Shown: positions 30,324 to 42,451 of the stretch, in pieces
Layout of the letters: every line of letters begins with the position of its first letter
How positions within the stretch are numbered: position 1 is the stretch's first letter
Assembly: GCA_035772405.1 (NCBI GenBank)
Contig: JAYKKM010000147.1
Span: 2,582,001-2,646,000, forward strand
Reading direction: 5' to 3'
Source: Chrysogorgia sp. JL179-B06
Lineage: Eukaryota > Cnidaria > Anthozoa > Scleralcyonacea > Chrysogorgiidae
DNA length: 64,000 nucleotides
Notes under the pieces: generated by a model
Database searches by the model: none
The model's input: only the letters and a program-made list of their open reading frames with translations
What the model was told of the DNA's origin: nothing
Position numbers and translations under genes: made by a program

Positions 30324-32202
30324 CAGTACTGCTCAGAAATAACCTAACCAAAAACGCGTTCTGAACGCGTTCCGAACGCGTTCCAGAACGCGTTCCGAAC
30401 GCGTTCCAGTTTTCAGGCTATACATGTCGTGATCAGTTCGGCCATATCCGGAAATTGTCGTCACTTTACGATTCGTATCGTCATCTTGTTTCATATCGTC
30501 GCTCCGCCATATTTACTGAATACAAGAGATATTTTACGATGACAAAGCTTTCATTATATGCAAGAAAAAGTGTAATTTCTTTGATATCTGCTGGAGTAAA
30601 GATTCCAAAAATAAAAGATACTCTAATCGAGGAAGGAATTAAAATCTCAAGATCGGCAATCTGTCTTTTTCTTTTGCGATATCGAATGGGTGGTCAATTG
30701 AACGATGCTCCTCGCAGTGGTCCAAGGCCAAAAGTGACAGAAGAACATCAAATGTATAGACGAATATGACTCAGATCGCGGGTTATCCAGGCGAAACAAA
30801 TTATGGACAAAACGTCTTCAAGTTCCTCCATAATTTATTTGACCATGCCGCGGTTTGGTTTTCGAACTCTTGTTTGGTTCACGAGCTCTTGCGCATTGCT
30901 GACCGCCTACACAGCTTGTGATACGAGTAGTTTAGTTCGCTACAACCCTAAGTCGTTTCGCTACACTACGGTATACACGAGTCTAATATGAATTTATATC
31001 TACGGATTATGTTTTGCTTCGTCCGAACATAAGCATGTCAATCAAAAACGGCCTTCGAACATGAAATACCCCGGCCGACGATATCACGATAGTATAAAGT
31101 TAAAAAGTAGAGTGCGCGTAGACAGGGTTTTGGATATATAACAAAGTGAAAAGGTGGTAAAGGCGTATCAAGATTTTTAGTGACGAAATACTAACGTTTC
31201 GAGCGGAGCCCTTCATCAGAGTAAGACGTCCGCTCGAAACGTCAATATTTCGTTACTAGAAATCATGGCAGTTTACCACCTTTACCACCTTGAGTGAAAA
31301 CAATAAGTGATAATTCATAAAGATGTTGCCGCGTGCCCATTATAAACTTTACCCCGCACTAGCCAATAGTCTATTCGCTCTCAATTTCTATGAGATGATA
31401 GATGGTCATTTATCACATCATGATAGAAATCTCGAGCTCATAATCTTTAAATATAAATTCGCCATCGACAATCATAAAGGTACGCAGGCTCTGGGTACGA
31501 GATTGATTACATATTTATCATAGCATATTTCAAGATTAAAATTCAGAATAATTTCCAACTGACATGAAACCAAAACGAAACATAAACGTATAGATGTAAA
31601 CTCATATTAGTGTAGAAAACGACTTACCAATAAACCATTAAAACGAAATCGTTTGTTGGTAAGTCGACACATACAGTTGTTACGCTCGAAGCGAAACGAC
31701 TTTGTGTTACATACTATAGCAAAACGACTTCAGGTTGTAGCGAAACGACTTGTAGCGAAACGACATGTCATTGCACACATTACAATGTGCATGCATGCGA
31801 AGCATGGAATTTTTATAGCGGTCGTTTTAATTCACAGATGAATAAAATAAAGATTTGATGAGTGTTTTTTAATAAACACAGATCGTTCATATAAAAAGGT
31901 ACCAACCATCCGTCCACAACCATGATGTTTTTAAAAAATATATGGCGCCGCGTGATAATCAAACACGGAGTAAAATTTATATTAAGCCAGTGTCTGAACT
32001 ACTGACTCAGTCATTACTTATGCGCAACTCTCATTCACTCTCATCATTGATTGATCCAAGCCACAAGTCTCAAGTTCATACATTCTTCGTATAAATGTGG
32101 CTCCGAAACGCGTTCTGGAACGCGTTCGGAACGCGTTCTGGAACGCGAAGGGAACGCGTTCTGGACGAGAACGCAGCGTTAGGTTATTTCTGAGCAGCAG
32201 TC
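30324..32202. mobile_element. Tc1/mariner-like transposon, copy C
   Basis: TA-flanked. The right end reads GACTGCTGCTCAG inward. Five left subterminal repeats. Confidence 0.88.
30539..30769 (+). pseudogene. Tc1-like transposase HTH fragment
   Basis: Copy of 7881-8111 with substitutions (SVISLISAG, YRMGGQ). Confidence 0.73.
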
Positions 32203-32204
32203 TA

Positions 32205-33171
32205 CACAGCACCTACAATGTATTGAAGATATAATAGATTCACACAATGTTGGTTGTATGATTTTGCGGATGATTGTCAGATGTATCTAGCTTTTAATTC
32301 TGGTGATAAGACAATCGCAATGGAGAAATTAAGAACACGTATTAATGATATCATTATTTGGAACAGGAGGTTGGAGGGCCCTCCTGAAAATCATCTATGA
32401 TGAGTGTGGTCCCCTCTGTAAACATTATAATAATAATAATAATAAAAGGAATAAATTGTTATGTAATCCAGAAAAGACTGAAATCATCCATTTTTCATCA
32501 CGCTTTACCAATAATTCACCTATACACACCTTTACTATTGGTTCGACTGACATCAAACTTACAAATCAATTTAGTAATCTTGGTGTCATTTTCGATTCAA
32601 ATTTAAATTTCCGTCCGCATATTAACAATATATGTCGCGCGTCATCACTGGCAGGAAGGAACATTGGTCGTATTCGAAATTATCTCTCCAGAGATCAGAT
32701 AGGTAGACTGATACATGCGTTTATAGCATCAAAGTTGGATTATTGTAATAGTCTGTTATATGGCCTTCCCTCCAGTGATATAAACAAACTGCAGCGAATC
32801 CAAAATATTGCAGTCAGGTTATTAACTGGTGCCAAACGCAGAGATAGTATCACGGAAATTCTTGAGAAATTACACTGGCTACCAATAAAAGAACGGATTG
32901 TTTTTAAGATTTTATTGATCACGTATAAAGCTATACACAACATGGCTCCTATTTATATATCCGACCTTCTCACAAAGTACATTCCAGCACGAAATCTGAG
33001 ATCTGCCAGTAAGTCACTCCTGCAAGTAAGTCAACTCTCTGCCAGTAAGACACTCCTTGTAAGGTGCAGACTCAAACCTATGGACAAAGATCGTTCTCGT
33101 ATGCTGCTCCATACCTATGGAATTCCCTCCCAGAAGATATTAAAAATTCTAATAATATAAGTCTGAATTGA
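32205..33171 (+). pseudogene. LINE reverse transcriptase, C-terminal half, with insertion
   Basis: As 9560-10447 but interrupted after DIIIWN by the 79-bp insertion, which shifts the frame. Confidence 0.86.
32365..32443 (+). mobile_element. Short LINE/SINE 3' fragment with (TAA)n tail
   Basis: 79 bp absent from all other copies. Contains the perfect 12-bp palindrome ggagggccctcc and ends in (taa)n, as in heavily 5'-truncated CR1/L2-like insertions. Confidence 0.7.
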
Positions 33172-33498
33172 CTTTATTATTGTATTTGGAAACATATTTT
33201 TAATCATAATTTAAACTTAGTATATATTTTAGGATCATTGTAAAAAGCATTGAGACTTCGGTTTAATGCGTTTTTAAGAACTTTTATTATTATTATTCAC
33301 ATCTCTCAGGAGACGCCCAGTGAGAAAACGGTGTTATTGAAACAACGTCCTCTAGATATGAGTCAAATATTCTACCATTGAATGTCATTCCCAGAGCTAG
33401 GAATCCCCTCAGTTTTGTGAATGTTAATCGAATGTAAATCGACCCTCAATCGTTTGAATGTATTACTGCATAGAGATGTAAATCTGAAAAAAATAAAC

Positions 33499-33580
33499 CG
33501 TAGTCGGCATGATTTGAACCTACGCGAGGAAACCCCAACAGATTTCTAGTCTGTCGCCTTAACCACTCGGCCACGACTAC
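33499..33580 (-). tRNA. tRNA-Ser(AGA), T-stem mutated
   Basis: 82 nt. Plus-strand ggcatga replaces ggcagga, opening one T-stem pair and altering the B box edge. Everything else is intact, so function is uncertain. Confidence 0.78.
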
Positions 33581-33663
33581 CTATATAGGAAATCAATGCA
33601 TGCTACTTTAAATTATGCGAAATATACATTTACTTAAAATTGAGAAATTGGATTCACTTTAAA

Positions 33664-33734
33664 AGCGAGCGGTTTTTATTGAAACAACGCCTCTCGCTAT
33701 GCAGTCGAATGCTCTACCATTGAACAACATTGGC
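33664..33734 (-). pseudogene. tRNA-Cys relic (278 type)
   Basis: As 25632-25703, with a 1-nt loss and further changes. Confidence 0.68.
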
Positions 33735-33893
33735 AGAGAGTACCCTCAATGTTGCCAATATGTAACTGCTGCACAGAAGCAGATATTCATGATATGGCTG
33801 GCTTCATTCAAATATGCGAGTATACTCACAAATCGAAACTCAATCGTTTGAATGTATTACTGCATAGAGATGTGAAATCTGAAAAAAGTAAAC

Positions 33894-33971
33894 CGTAGTC
33901 GGCAGGATTTAATACTACGCGACAAACCCCAACAGATTTCTAGTTTGTCTCCTTAACTAGACCACGACTAC
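33894..33971 (-). pseudogene. Decayed tRNA-Ser(AGA) (504 type)
   Basis: Copy of 504-581. Confidence 0.83.
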
Positions 33972-34409
33972 CTAACCGCGCATCTATTGATACGAAATTT
34001 ATGCATGCTACTGTAAATTATGCGAAATATCAACTTACTTAAAATCACTTCGTATTGAAATAACGTTCGTTATGCAGTCGAATTATCTACCAGTGAGCAA
34101 CATTGCCAGAGAATCCCCGCTGTTTTGTCAATGTTGACAACATACTGCTATGCCGAAGAAGACGATCTAAAAGTAAATGTAAATCTATAAGCATATAGAC
34201 GCCCAATAAAAATGATAAATTTTCAAATTGATTGCAGTTACATATATGAAAAATTACAAAATGTACGAGAAGGCTAAAAGGGAAATTCAAAAAGACCATG
34301 CCATTTAAAAAAACTATGACTAATCCTAATCACAATCCTAACCTAATCAAAGTTAATGAAAAGGTAAAAATTAAGATTCTCCTTTCTTATATTTTTCCAA
34401 AATATACGC

Positions 34410-34491
34410 CGTAGTCGGCAGGATTTGAACCTACGCGGAGAAACTTAAACATATTTCAAGTATGTCGCATTAACCGCTCAAACACGAATAC
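34410..34491 (-). pseudogene. Decayed tRNA-Ser(TGA) (1026 type)
   Basis: Copy of 1026-1107. Confidence 0.75.
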
Positions 34492-34911
34492 CTAACCAGA
34501 GAAGTGCAACGCACCTAAGACATATTAGTATAAATTATTCGAAAATTATAATTACTACAATTAAGAAATTGGATACACCATATTATCTATTATAGAGACT
34601 GTGCTTTAGAGATATGTGCAAGAAAATGTTAAAGGAGCGGTCAGTATTCAACCAACGTACTCGCAATGCTCTACCACTGAGCTGAACTGGAATTCCTTTG
34701 ATGTTTTTAAATTTTGTATTTCTGCTGCACCGCAGGCAAAGATAATCGAACAATAAATATAACCGTCAACATTAAAATCGGATAGGAGATGGCCATCGCG
34801 ATGCTCATTAGTTCGAGACGTGTATTGATGCAGGCACAGAGGCCAGAGATTATATAAAATACAAAATACTATGCACAATTATTTAGAAATTTACGAGCAT
34901 GAAAAAGTAAA

Positions 34912-34984
34912 AGGCAGCGATCGAGATTGAAACCAACGACCTCTCGATCTGCAGTCGAATGCTCTACCACTGAGCTACACTACC
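34912..34984 (-). tRNA. tRNA-Cys(GCA), hybrid and possibly degenerate
   Basis: 73 nt. The 3' part (ggcagcgatcgag on plus) is of the 1514/27247 relic type. The anticodon and 5' part plus the LINE-side flank are of the intact Cys type. Acceptor GGTAGTG pairs with CGCTGCC through wobbles. The T-loop has one extra base. Probably a recombinant that replaced the Ser-CGA to Cys interval. Confidence 0.6.
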
Positions 34985-35104
34985 TTTGCTTTCGTAAGTT
35001 CAATTTTCAATATATACAGCATAGCAGATTCACAGAATGTAAGAATAAAGAAGGCCCGCCCCTTCAAGGAGGAAAGGAGAAAACAAAGAAAACATGCTTG
35101 TGTT

Positions 35105-35784
35105 CTTTCACGGATTTTAAAACTGTATCCAAAACTGTTATTCAACGAATAAATACAGTCTCCGACAAAATCCTGTCAATTGGATCCAGTACCAACAAAC
35201 TTGGTTAAGGAATCTGGGATATTATCGGAAGTTATAACTGATATTGTTAATGGTTCGTTAGTTGGTGGTGAATTTCCTATAGAGCTCAAGCTAGCTATCC
35301 ATTGTACGCCCATCAATTAAGAAATCGACTATGGATTCAGAATTATTCTCTAGTTATAGGCCAATATCACATTTGGCATTTTTATCAAAAACTATTGGGA
35401 GAACTGCTGCAAGTCAAATCAATCCTTATCTTGTTGAAAACGATCTTTGTCCTAAGATTCAATCTGCTTATCGCAAATTTCATTCAACAGAGACTGCATT
35501 ACTTAAAGTCTCAAATGATATATTCAGAGCAGTTGATCAGCATCAAGAAGTGGTATTGGTCCTCCTAGATCTCTCAGCTGCCTTTGACACAATTGACCAT
35601 CAGATTATTAATAGAAAGAATGCAAAATCGTTTTAGTTTTGATGGAAGTGCTCTCAGATGGTTTAGATCCTATCTACAAGATCGAGTTCAATCTGTTAAA
35701 ATTGAAAATTCCATATTAAAACCACGTCAAATACGTTATGGTGTCCCTCGAGGCTCAGTCCTAGGATCACTACTATTCTCTATG
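35105..35784 (+). pseudogene. LINE reverse transcriptase, N-terminal half
   Basis: As 6984-7663 with the one-base insertion; reads NRKNAKSF after motif A. Confidence 0.87.
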
Positions 35785-35786
35785 TA

Positions 35787-37636
35787 CAGTACTGCTCAGA
35801 AATAACCTAACCAAAAACGCGTTCTGAACGAACGCGTTCCAGAACGCGTTCCGAACGCGTTCCAGTTTTCAGGCTATACATGTCGTGATCAGTTCGGCCA
35901 TATCCGGAAATTGTCGTCACTTTACGATTCGTATCGTCATCTTGTTTCATATCGTCGCTCCGCCATATTTACTGAATACAAGAGATATTTTACGATGACA
36001 AAGCTTTCATTATATGCAAGAAAAAGTGTAATTTCTTTGATATCTGCTGGAGTAAAGATTCCAAAAATAAAAGATACTCTAATCGAGGAAGGAATTAAAA
36101 TCTCAAGATCGGCAATCTGTCTTTTTCTTTTGCGATATCGAATGAGTGGTCAATTGAACGATGCTCCTCGCAGTGGTCCAAGGCCAAAAGTGACAGAAGA
36201 ACATCAAATGTATAGACGAATATGACTCAGATCGCGGGTTATCCAGGCGAAACAAATTATGGACAAAACGTCTTCAAGTTCCTCCATAATTTATTTGACC
36301 ATGCCGCGGTTTGGTTTTCGAACTCTTGTTTGGTTCACGAGCTCTTGCGCATTGCTGACCGCCTACACAGCTTGTGATACGAGTAGTTTAGTTCGCTACA
36401 ACCTTAAGTCGTTTCGCTACACTACCGTATACACGAGTCTAATATGAATTTATATCTACGGATTATGTTTTGCTTCGTCCGAACATAAGCATGTAAACAT
36501 GTCAATCAAAAACAGCCTTCGAACATGAAATACCCCGGCCGACGATATCACGATAGTATAAAGTTAAAAAGTAGAGTGCGCGTAGACAGGGTTTTGGATA
36601 TATAACAAAGTGAAAAGGTGGTAAAGGCGTATCAAGATTTTTAGTGACGAAATACGAACGTTTCGAGCGGAGCCCTTCATCAGAGTAAGACGTCCGCTCG
36701 AAACGTCAATATTTCGTGACTAGAAATCATGGCAGTTTACCACCTTTACCACCTTGAGTGAAAACAATAAGTGATAATTCATAAAGATGTTGCCGCGTGC
36801 CCATTATAAACTTTACCCCGCACTAGCCAATAGTCTATTCGCTCTCAATTTCTATGAGATGATAGATGGTCATTTATCACATCATGATAGAAATCTCGAG
36901 CTCATAATCTTTAAATATAAATTCGCCATCGACAATCATAAAGGTACGCAGGCTCTGGGTACGAGATTGTTACATATTTATCATAGCATATTTCAAGATT
37001 AAAATTCAGAATAATTTCCAACTGACATGAAACCAAAACGAAACATAAACGTATAGATGTAAACTCATATTAGTGTAGAAAACGACTTACCAATAAACCA
37101 TTAAAACGAAATCGTTTGTTGGTAAGTCGACACATACAGTTGTTACGCTCGAAGCGAAACGACTTTGTGTTACATACTATAGCAAAACGACTTCAGGTTG
37201 TAGCGAAACGACTTGTAGCGAAACGTGCATGCGAAGCATGGAATTTTTATAGCGGTCGTTTTAATTCACAGATGAATAAAATAAAGATTTGATGAGTGTT
37301 TTTTAATAAACACAGAGCGTTCATATAAAAAGGTACCAACCATCCGTCCACAACCCTGATGTTTTTAAAAAATATATGGCGCCGCGTGATAATCAAACAC
37401 GGAGTAAAATTTATATTAAGCCAGTGTCTGAACTACTGACTCAGTCATTACTTATGCGCAACTCTCATTCACTCTCATCATTGATTGATCCAAGCCACAA
37501 GTCTCAAGTTCATACATTCTTCGTATAAATGTGGCTCCGGAACGCGTTCTGGAACGCGTTCGGAACGCGTTCAGGAACGCGAAGGGAACACGTTCTGGAC
37601 GAGAACGCAGCGTTAGGTTATTTCTGAGCAGCACTC
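35787..37636. mobile_element. Tc1/mariner-like transposon, copy D
   Basis: TA-flanked. Left subterminal array contracted. About 30 bp of the gcgaaacgactt cluster deleted near 37225. Confidence 0.88.
35995..36225 (+). pseudogene. Tc1-like transposase HTH fragment
   Basis: Copy of 7881-8111. Confidence 0.73.
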
Positions 37637-37638
37637 TA

Positions 37639-38526
37639 CGCAGCACCTACAATGTATTGAAGATATAATAGATTCACACAATGTTGGTTGTATGATTTTG
37701 CGGATGATTGTCAGATGTATCTAGCTTTTAATTCTGGTGATAAGACAATCGCAATGGAGAAATTAAGAACACGTATTAATGATATCATTATTTGGAACAA
37801 AAGGAATAAATTGTTATGTAATCCAGAAAAGACTGAAATCATCCATTTTTCATCACGCTTTACCAATAATTCACCTATACACACCTTTACTATTGGTTCG
37901 ACTGACATCAAACTTACAAATCAATTTAGTAATCTTGGTGTCATTTTCGATTCAAATTTAAATTTCCGTCCGCATATTAACAATATATGTCGCGCGTCAA
38001 CACTGGCAGGAAGGAACATTGGTCGTATTCGAAAGTATCTCTCCAGAGATCAGATAGGTAGACTGATATATGCGTTTATAGCATCAAAGTTGGATTATTG
38101 TAACAGTCTGTTATATGGCCTTCCCTCCAGTGATATAAACAAACTGCAGCGAATCCAAAATATTGCAGTCAGGTTATTAACTGGTGCCAAACGCAGAGAT
38201 AGTATCACGGAAATTCTTGAGAAATTACACTGGCTACCAATAAAAGAACGGATTGTTTTTAAGATTTTATTGATCACGTATAAAGCTATACACAACATGG
38301 CTCCTATTTATATATCCGACCTTCTCACAAAGTACATTCCAGCACGAAATCTGAGATCTGCCAGTAAGTCACTCCTGCAAGTAAGTCAACTCTCTGCCAG
38401 TAAGACACTCCTTGTAAGGTGCAGACTCAAACCTATGGACAAAGATCGTTCTCGTATGCTGCTCCATACCTATGGAATTCCCTCCCAGAAGATATTAAAA
38501 ATTCTAATAATATAAGTCTGAATTGA
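37639..38526 (+). pseudogene. LINE reverse transcriptase, C-terminal half
   Basis: Copy of 9560-10447 with minor substitutions (STLAGRN, RLIYAF). Confidence 0.87.
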
Positions 38527-38854
38527 CTTTATTATTGTATTTGGAAACATATTTTTAATCATAATTTAAACTTAGTATATATTTTAGGATCATTGTAAAA
38601 AGCATTGAGACTTCGGTTTAATGCGTTTTTAAGAACTTTTATTATTATTATTCACATCTCTCAGGAGACGCCCAGTGAGAAAACGGTGTTATTGAAACAA
38701 CGTCCTCTAGATATGAGTCAAATATTCTACCATTGAATGTCATTCCCAGAGCTAGGAATCCCCTCAGTTTTGTGAATGTTAATCGAATGTAAATCGACCC
38801 TCAATCGTTTGAATGTATTACTGCATAGAGATGTGAAATCTGAAAAAAATAAAC

Positions 38855-38936
38855 CGTAGTCGGCAGGATTTGAACCTACGCGAGGAAACCCCAACAGATT
38901 TCTAGTCTGTCGCCTTAACCACTCGGCCACGACTAC
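38855..38936 (-). tRNA. tRNA-Ser(AGA)
   Basis: 82 nt, as 25467-25548. Confidence 0.93.
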
Positions 38937-39019
38937 CTATATAGGAAAACAATGCATGCTACTTTAAATTATGCGAAATATACATTTACTTAAAATTGAG
39001 AAATTAGATTCACTTTAAA

Positions 39020-39083
39020 AGCGAGCGGTTTCTATTGAAACAACGTCCTCTCGATATGCAGTCGAATGCTCTACCATTGAACA
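39020..39083 (-). pseudogene. tRNA-Cys relic (278 type), 5' end deleted
   Basis: As 25632-25703, but the acceptor 5' strand is missing. Confidence 0.65.
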
Positions 39084-39220
39084 AATATGTAACTGCTGCA
39101 CAGAAGCAGATATTCATGATATGGCTGGCTTCATTCAAATATGCGAGTATACTCACAAATCGAAACTCAATCGTTTGAATGTATTACTGCATAGAGATGT
39201 GAAATCTGAAAAAAGTAAAC

Positions 39221-39298
39221 CGTAGTCGGTAGGATTTAATACTACGCGACAAACCCCAACAGATTTCTAGTTTGTCTCCTTAACCAGACCACGACTAC
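39221..39298 (-). pseudogene. Decayed tRNA-Ser(AGA) (504 type)
   Basis: As 504-581, with a further change in the 3' acceptor region (gtcggtagg). Confidence 0.82.
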
Positions 39299-39717
39299 CT
39301 AACCGCGCTTCTATTGATACGAAATTTATCTATTTATCTATTGATACGAAAACGGTTTGCTATTGAACAACGTCCTCTCGACATGGCTAATTTGGAATCC
39401 GTAAACGGTCGGCACCACCTTTAGTGGTCGGTAGCATCTTTTTATTATGTATATTACAATGGGATTACATAAATATTGATTAATTATCAACCAAATATTT
39501 CAAGTTCGCTTGCATAGCTGAGTGGTCTGTTTATATTTACATGCATTTAAATGTGAGGCCTTTACCGTTAGTTATTTCAATTTTGTATAGACTTAGCAGC
39601 GCAGAATCAGAGAATGTAACAATAAATATGGCTGGCTACATTTAAATATGCCAGTATCCTCACCAATTGAGCTGTATTGCTTTACAGAGATGTGCAGAAA
39701 TCTCACAAAAAATAAAA

Positions 39718-39799
39718 CGTAGTCGGCAGGATTTGAACCTAAGCGGGGAAACCCCAACAGATTTCGAGTCTGTCGCCTTAACAACTAGGCCACGATTAC
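39718..39799 (-). pseudogene. Damaged tRNA-Ser(CGA)
   Basis: CGA anticodon retained, but acceptor mismatch (GTAATCG), D-arm changes (CTAGTTG) and an altered T-stem base are private to this unit. The other Ser-CGA copies are clean. Confidence 0.75.
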
Positions 39800-40286
39800 C
39801 CAACCAGGTAGTTAAATATAAAAAAATTGTGCATGCTACTTTAATTTATGCGAAAGATACATTTACTTAAATTCGGTTGATTTTCGCACAGTAAGACTAC
39901 TCGCGGTGAGATCCTCGTTCGTTTTTCTGTATAGCTGAACAGAGATGAGAAATCTAAAAAGAAACAATAATATCATGCCAAAAGTACAACTACTTTACTT
40001 ACCATAAAAAAATTGATTTCACCATATTATCTGTTAGTGAAGACTGTGATTTAGAAACCTTGACATAAAAGTAAAAGGAAGTCAAATGCTCTACCACCGA
40101 GCAGCACTGCCTTTAGCGTTAGTCATTTCAATTTTGTATGTACAGTATGTTCCTGCAGTGCAGAGTCAGAGAGTGTAAAAATAAATATGGATGCCTACAT
40201 TCAAATATGAGAATATCCTCACAAATCGACCCTCGATCGTTTGAATGTATTGCTTTACAGAGATGTGAAATCTCAAAAAAATAAAA

Positions 40287-40365
40287 CGTAGTCGGCAGGA
40301 TTTGAACCTACGCGGGGAAACCCCAGCTTTCGTGTCTGACTCCTTAACCGCTAGGCCAGGACTAC
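40287..40365 (-). pseudogene. Decayed tRNA-Ser (2625 type)
   Basis: Copy of 2625-2703. Confidence 0.8.
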
Positions 40366-40844
40366 ATAACCGCTCTTGTGTTGATAAGAGATGAATGCAT
40401 GCTACTGTAAATTATGTGAAATATCAATTTACTTAAAATCGCTTGATTTTCTAACTTTAAAAGTGAAATCGTTATGCAGTCTATTTCTCTACCACTGAGT
40501 AACATTGCCAAAGAGTCTTCGCAATTTTGTCAATGTTGGCAACATACTGCTATGCCGAAGAAGACGATCTAAAAGTAAATTCAAATATAAGTATTGACGC
40601 GCCAAACAAAAATGTCAAATTTTCGAAGGTATAGAAGTTACATATATGAGAAGTTACAAAATGCACGACAAGGCTAAAAAGTCCATGCCATTTTCAATAA
40701 CTAGTCTAATCCTGATCACAATCCTAACTCTAACCGCGATCCTAACATTAAACCTAACCCTAACCGTAGCTAATCCTAACCAAACCAAAAATAATTAATA
40801 ATTCAAATTCAAATTAATAATTCAATTCCAAATAAATAATACGC

Positions 40845-40925
40845 CGTAGTCGGCAGGATTTGAACCTGCGCGGGAAACCCCAACAGATTTCAAGTCTGTC
40901 GCCTTAACCACTCGGCCACGACTAC
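40845..40925 (-). tRNA. tRNA-Ser(TGA)
   Basis: 81 nt, same as 28924-29004. The downstream flank differs (AT-rich duplication at 40794-40835). Confidence 0.94.
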
Positions 40926-41069
40926 CTAACCGTAGAAGAACAATGCATGAAGTAATGCATGTTAGTATAAATTATTCGAAAATTATAATTATTACAATTA
41001 AGAAATTGGATACACCAGCTTATCTATTATAAAGGCTGTGCTTGAGAGATCTGCGCATGGAAACGGAAA

Positions 41070-41141
41070 AGGGAGAAGTCGTTATTCAACCAACTCCCTC
41101 TCAATCTGCAGTAGAATGCTATACCCCAACGTTGCACTCCT
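41070..41141 (-). pseudogene. tRNA-Cys relic (6489 type)
   Basis: Copy of 6489-6560. Confidence 0.7.
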
Positions 41142-41368
41142 GTTCCTTTATTTAATTTTGCACGTATACTGCATCGCAGGCAAATATAATCTAATATATA
41201 ACCGTCAACACTAAAATATATAACCGTCAACACTAAAATCGGATAGGAGATGGCTAGCGCGATGCTCATTAGTTCGAGATATGTATTGATGCAGGCACAG
41301 AGGCGAGAGATTATATAAAATACAAAATACTATGCACAATTATTTAGAAATTCACGAGCATGAAAAAG

Positions 41369-41436
41369 TGAGCAAGGGATTGAACCAACGACCTCTCGAT
41401 CTGCAGTCGAATGCTCTACCACTGAGCTACACTTCC
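41369..41436 (-). pseudogene. Damaged tRNA-Cys(GCA)
   Basis: Anticodon, D-arm and most of the T-arm remain. The acceptor 3' strand is rewritten (gtgagcaaggg on plus) and the 5' strand is GGAAGTG, so the stem no longer pairs. Confidence 0.78.
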
Positions 41437-41562
41437 TTTCCTTTCGTAAGTTCAATTTTCAATATATACAGCATAGCAGATTCACAGAATGTAAAAATAA
41501 AGAAGGACCGCACCTTCAAGGAGGAAAGGAGAAAACAAAGAAAACATGCTTGTGTTCTTTCA

Positions 41563-42197
41563 CGATTACAGTCTCCGACAAAATCCTGTCAATTGGATCC
41601 AGTACCAACAAACTTGGTTAAGGAATCTGGGATATTATCGGAAGTTATAACTGATATTGTTAATGGTTCGTTAGTTGGTGGTGAATTTCCTATAGAGCTC
41701 AAGCTAGCTATCCATTGTACGCCCATCAATTAAGAAATCGACTATGGATTCAGAATTATTCTCTAGTTATAGGCCAATATCACATTTGGCATTTTTATCA
41801 AAAACTATTGGGAGAACTGCTGCAAGTCAAATCAATCCTTATCTTGTTGAAAACGATCTTTGTCCTAAGATTCAATCTGCTTATCGCAAATTTCATTCAA
41901 CAGAGACTGCATTACTTAAAGTCTCAAATGATATATTCAGAGCAGTTGATCAGCATCAAGAAGTGGTATTTGTCCTCCTAGATCTCTCAGCTGCCTTTGA
42001 TACAATTGACCATCAGATTATTAATAGAAAGAATGCAAAATCGTTTTAGTTTTGATGGAAGTGCTCTCAGATGGTTTAGATCCTATCTACAAGATCGAGT
42101 TCAATCTGTTAAAATTGAAAATTCCATATTAAAACCACGTCAAATACGTTATGGTGTCCCTCGAGGCTCAGTCCTAGGATCACTAGTATTCTCTATG
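41563..42197 (+). pseudogene. LINE reverse transcriptase, N-terminal half
   Basis: As 6984-7663. Here LQSPTKSCQLDPVPT and its continuation to CTPIN are in one frame (41332-41733), followed by the same stop. Confidence 0.87.
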
Positions 42198-42451
42198 TAC
42201 AGTACTGCTCAGAAATAACCTAACCAAAAACGCGTTCCGAACGCGTTCCAGTTTTCAGGCTATACATGTCGTGATCAGTTCGGCCATATCCGGAAATTGT
42301 CGTCACTTTACGATTCGTATCGTCATCTTGTTTCATATCGTCGCTCCGCCATATTTACTGAATACAAGAGACATTTTACGATGACAAAGCTTTCATTATT
42401 TTTCATTTCATTTTCGTTCCTCGTTCATGCACTACACATGCGCTAATTAGC

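Larger units (their letters stand above)
25197..33295. repeat. Diverged tRNA+LINE unit, copy C
   Basis: Begins at the LINE tail/tRNA flank junction and ends at the next one. It has a single version of the tRNA region with two Ser-AGA genes, one Ser-CGA, one Ser-TGA and one Cys-GCA, then LINE+Tc1. It is more diverged from copies A and B than those are from each other. Its LINE carries a private 79-bp insertion. Confidence 0.88.
29605..33295 (+). mobile_element. CR1/Rex1-like LINE, copy C
   Basis: Same junctions as copy A. It contains the Tc1-like element (30324-32202) and a 79-bp LINE-tail insertion (32365-32443). Confidence 0.88.
33296..38650. repeat. Shortened tRNA+LINE unit, copy D
   Basis: Contains Ser-AGA and relics, then a hybrid Cys gene directly joined to the LINE. 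The segment with Ser-CGA, the 2625-type relic and Ser-TGA is missing, as expected from recombination between Cys-type copies. Confidence 0.87.
35067..38650 (+). mobile_element. CR1/Rex1-like LINE, copy D
   Basis: Same junctions as copy A; Tc1-like element at 35787-37636. Confidence 0.88.
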
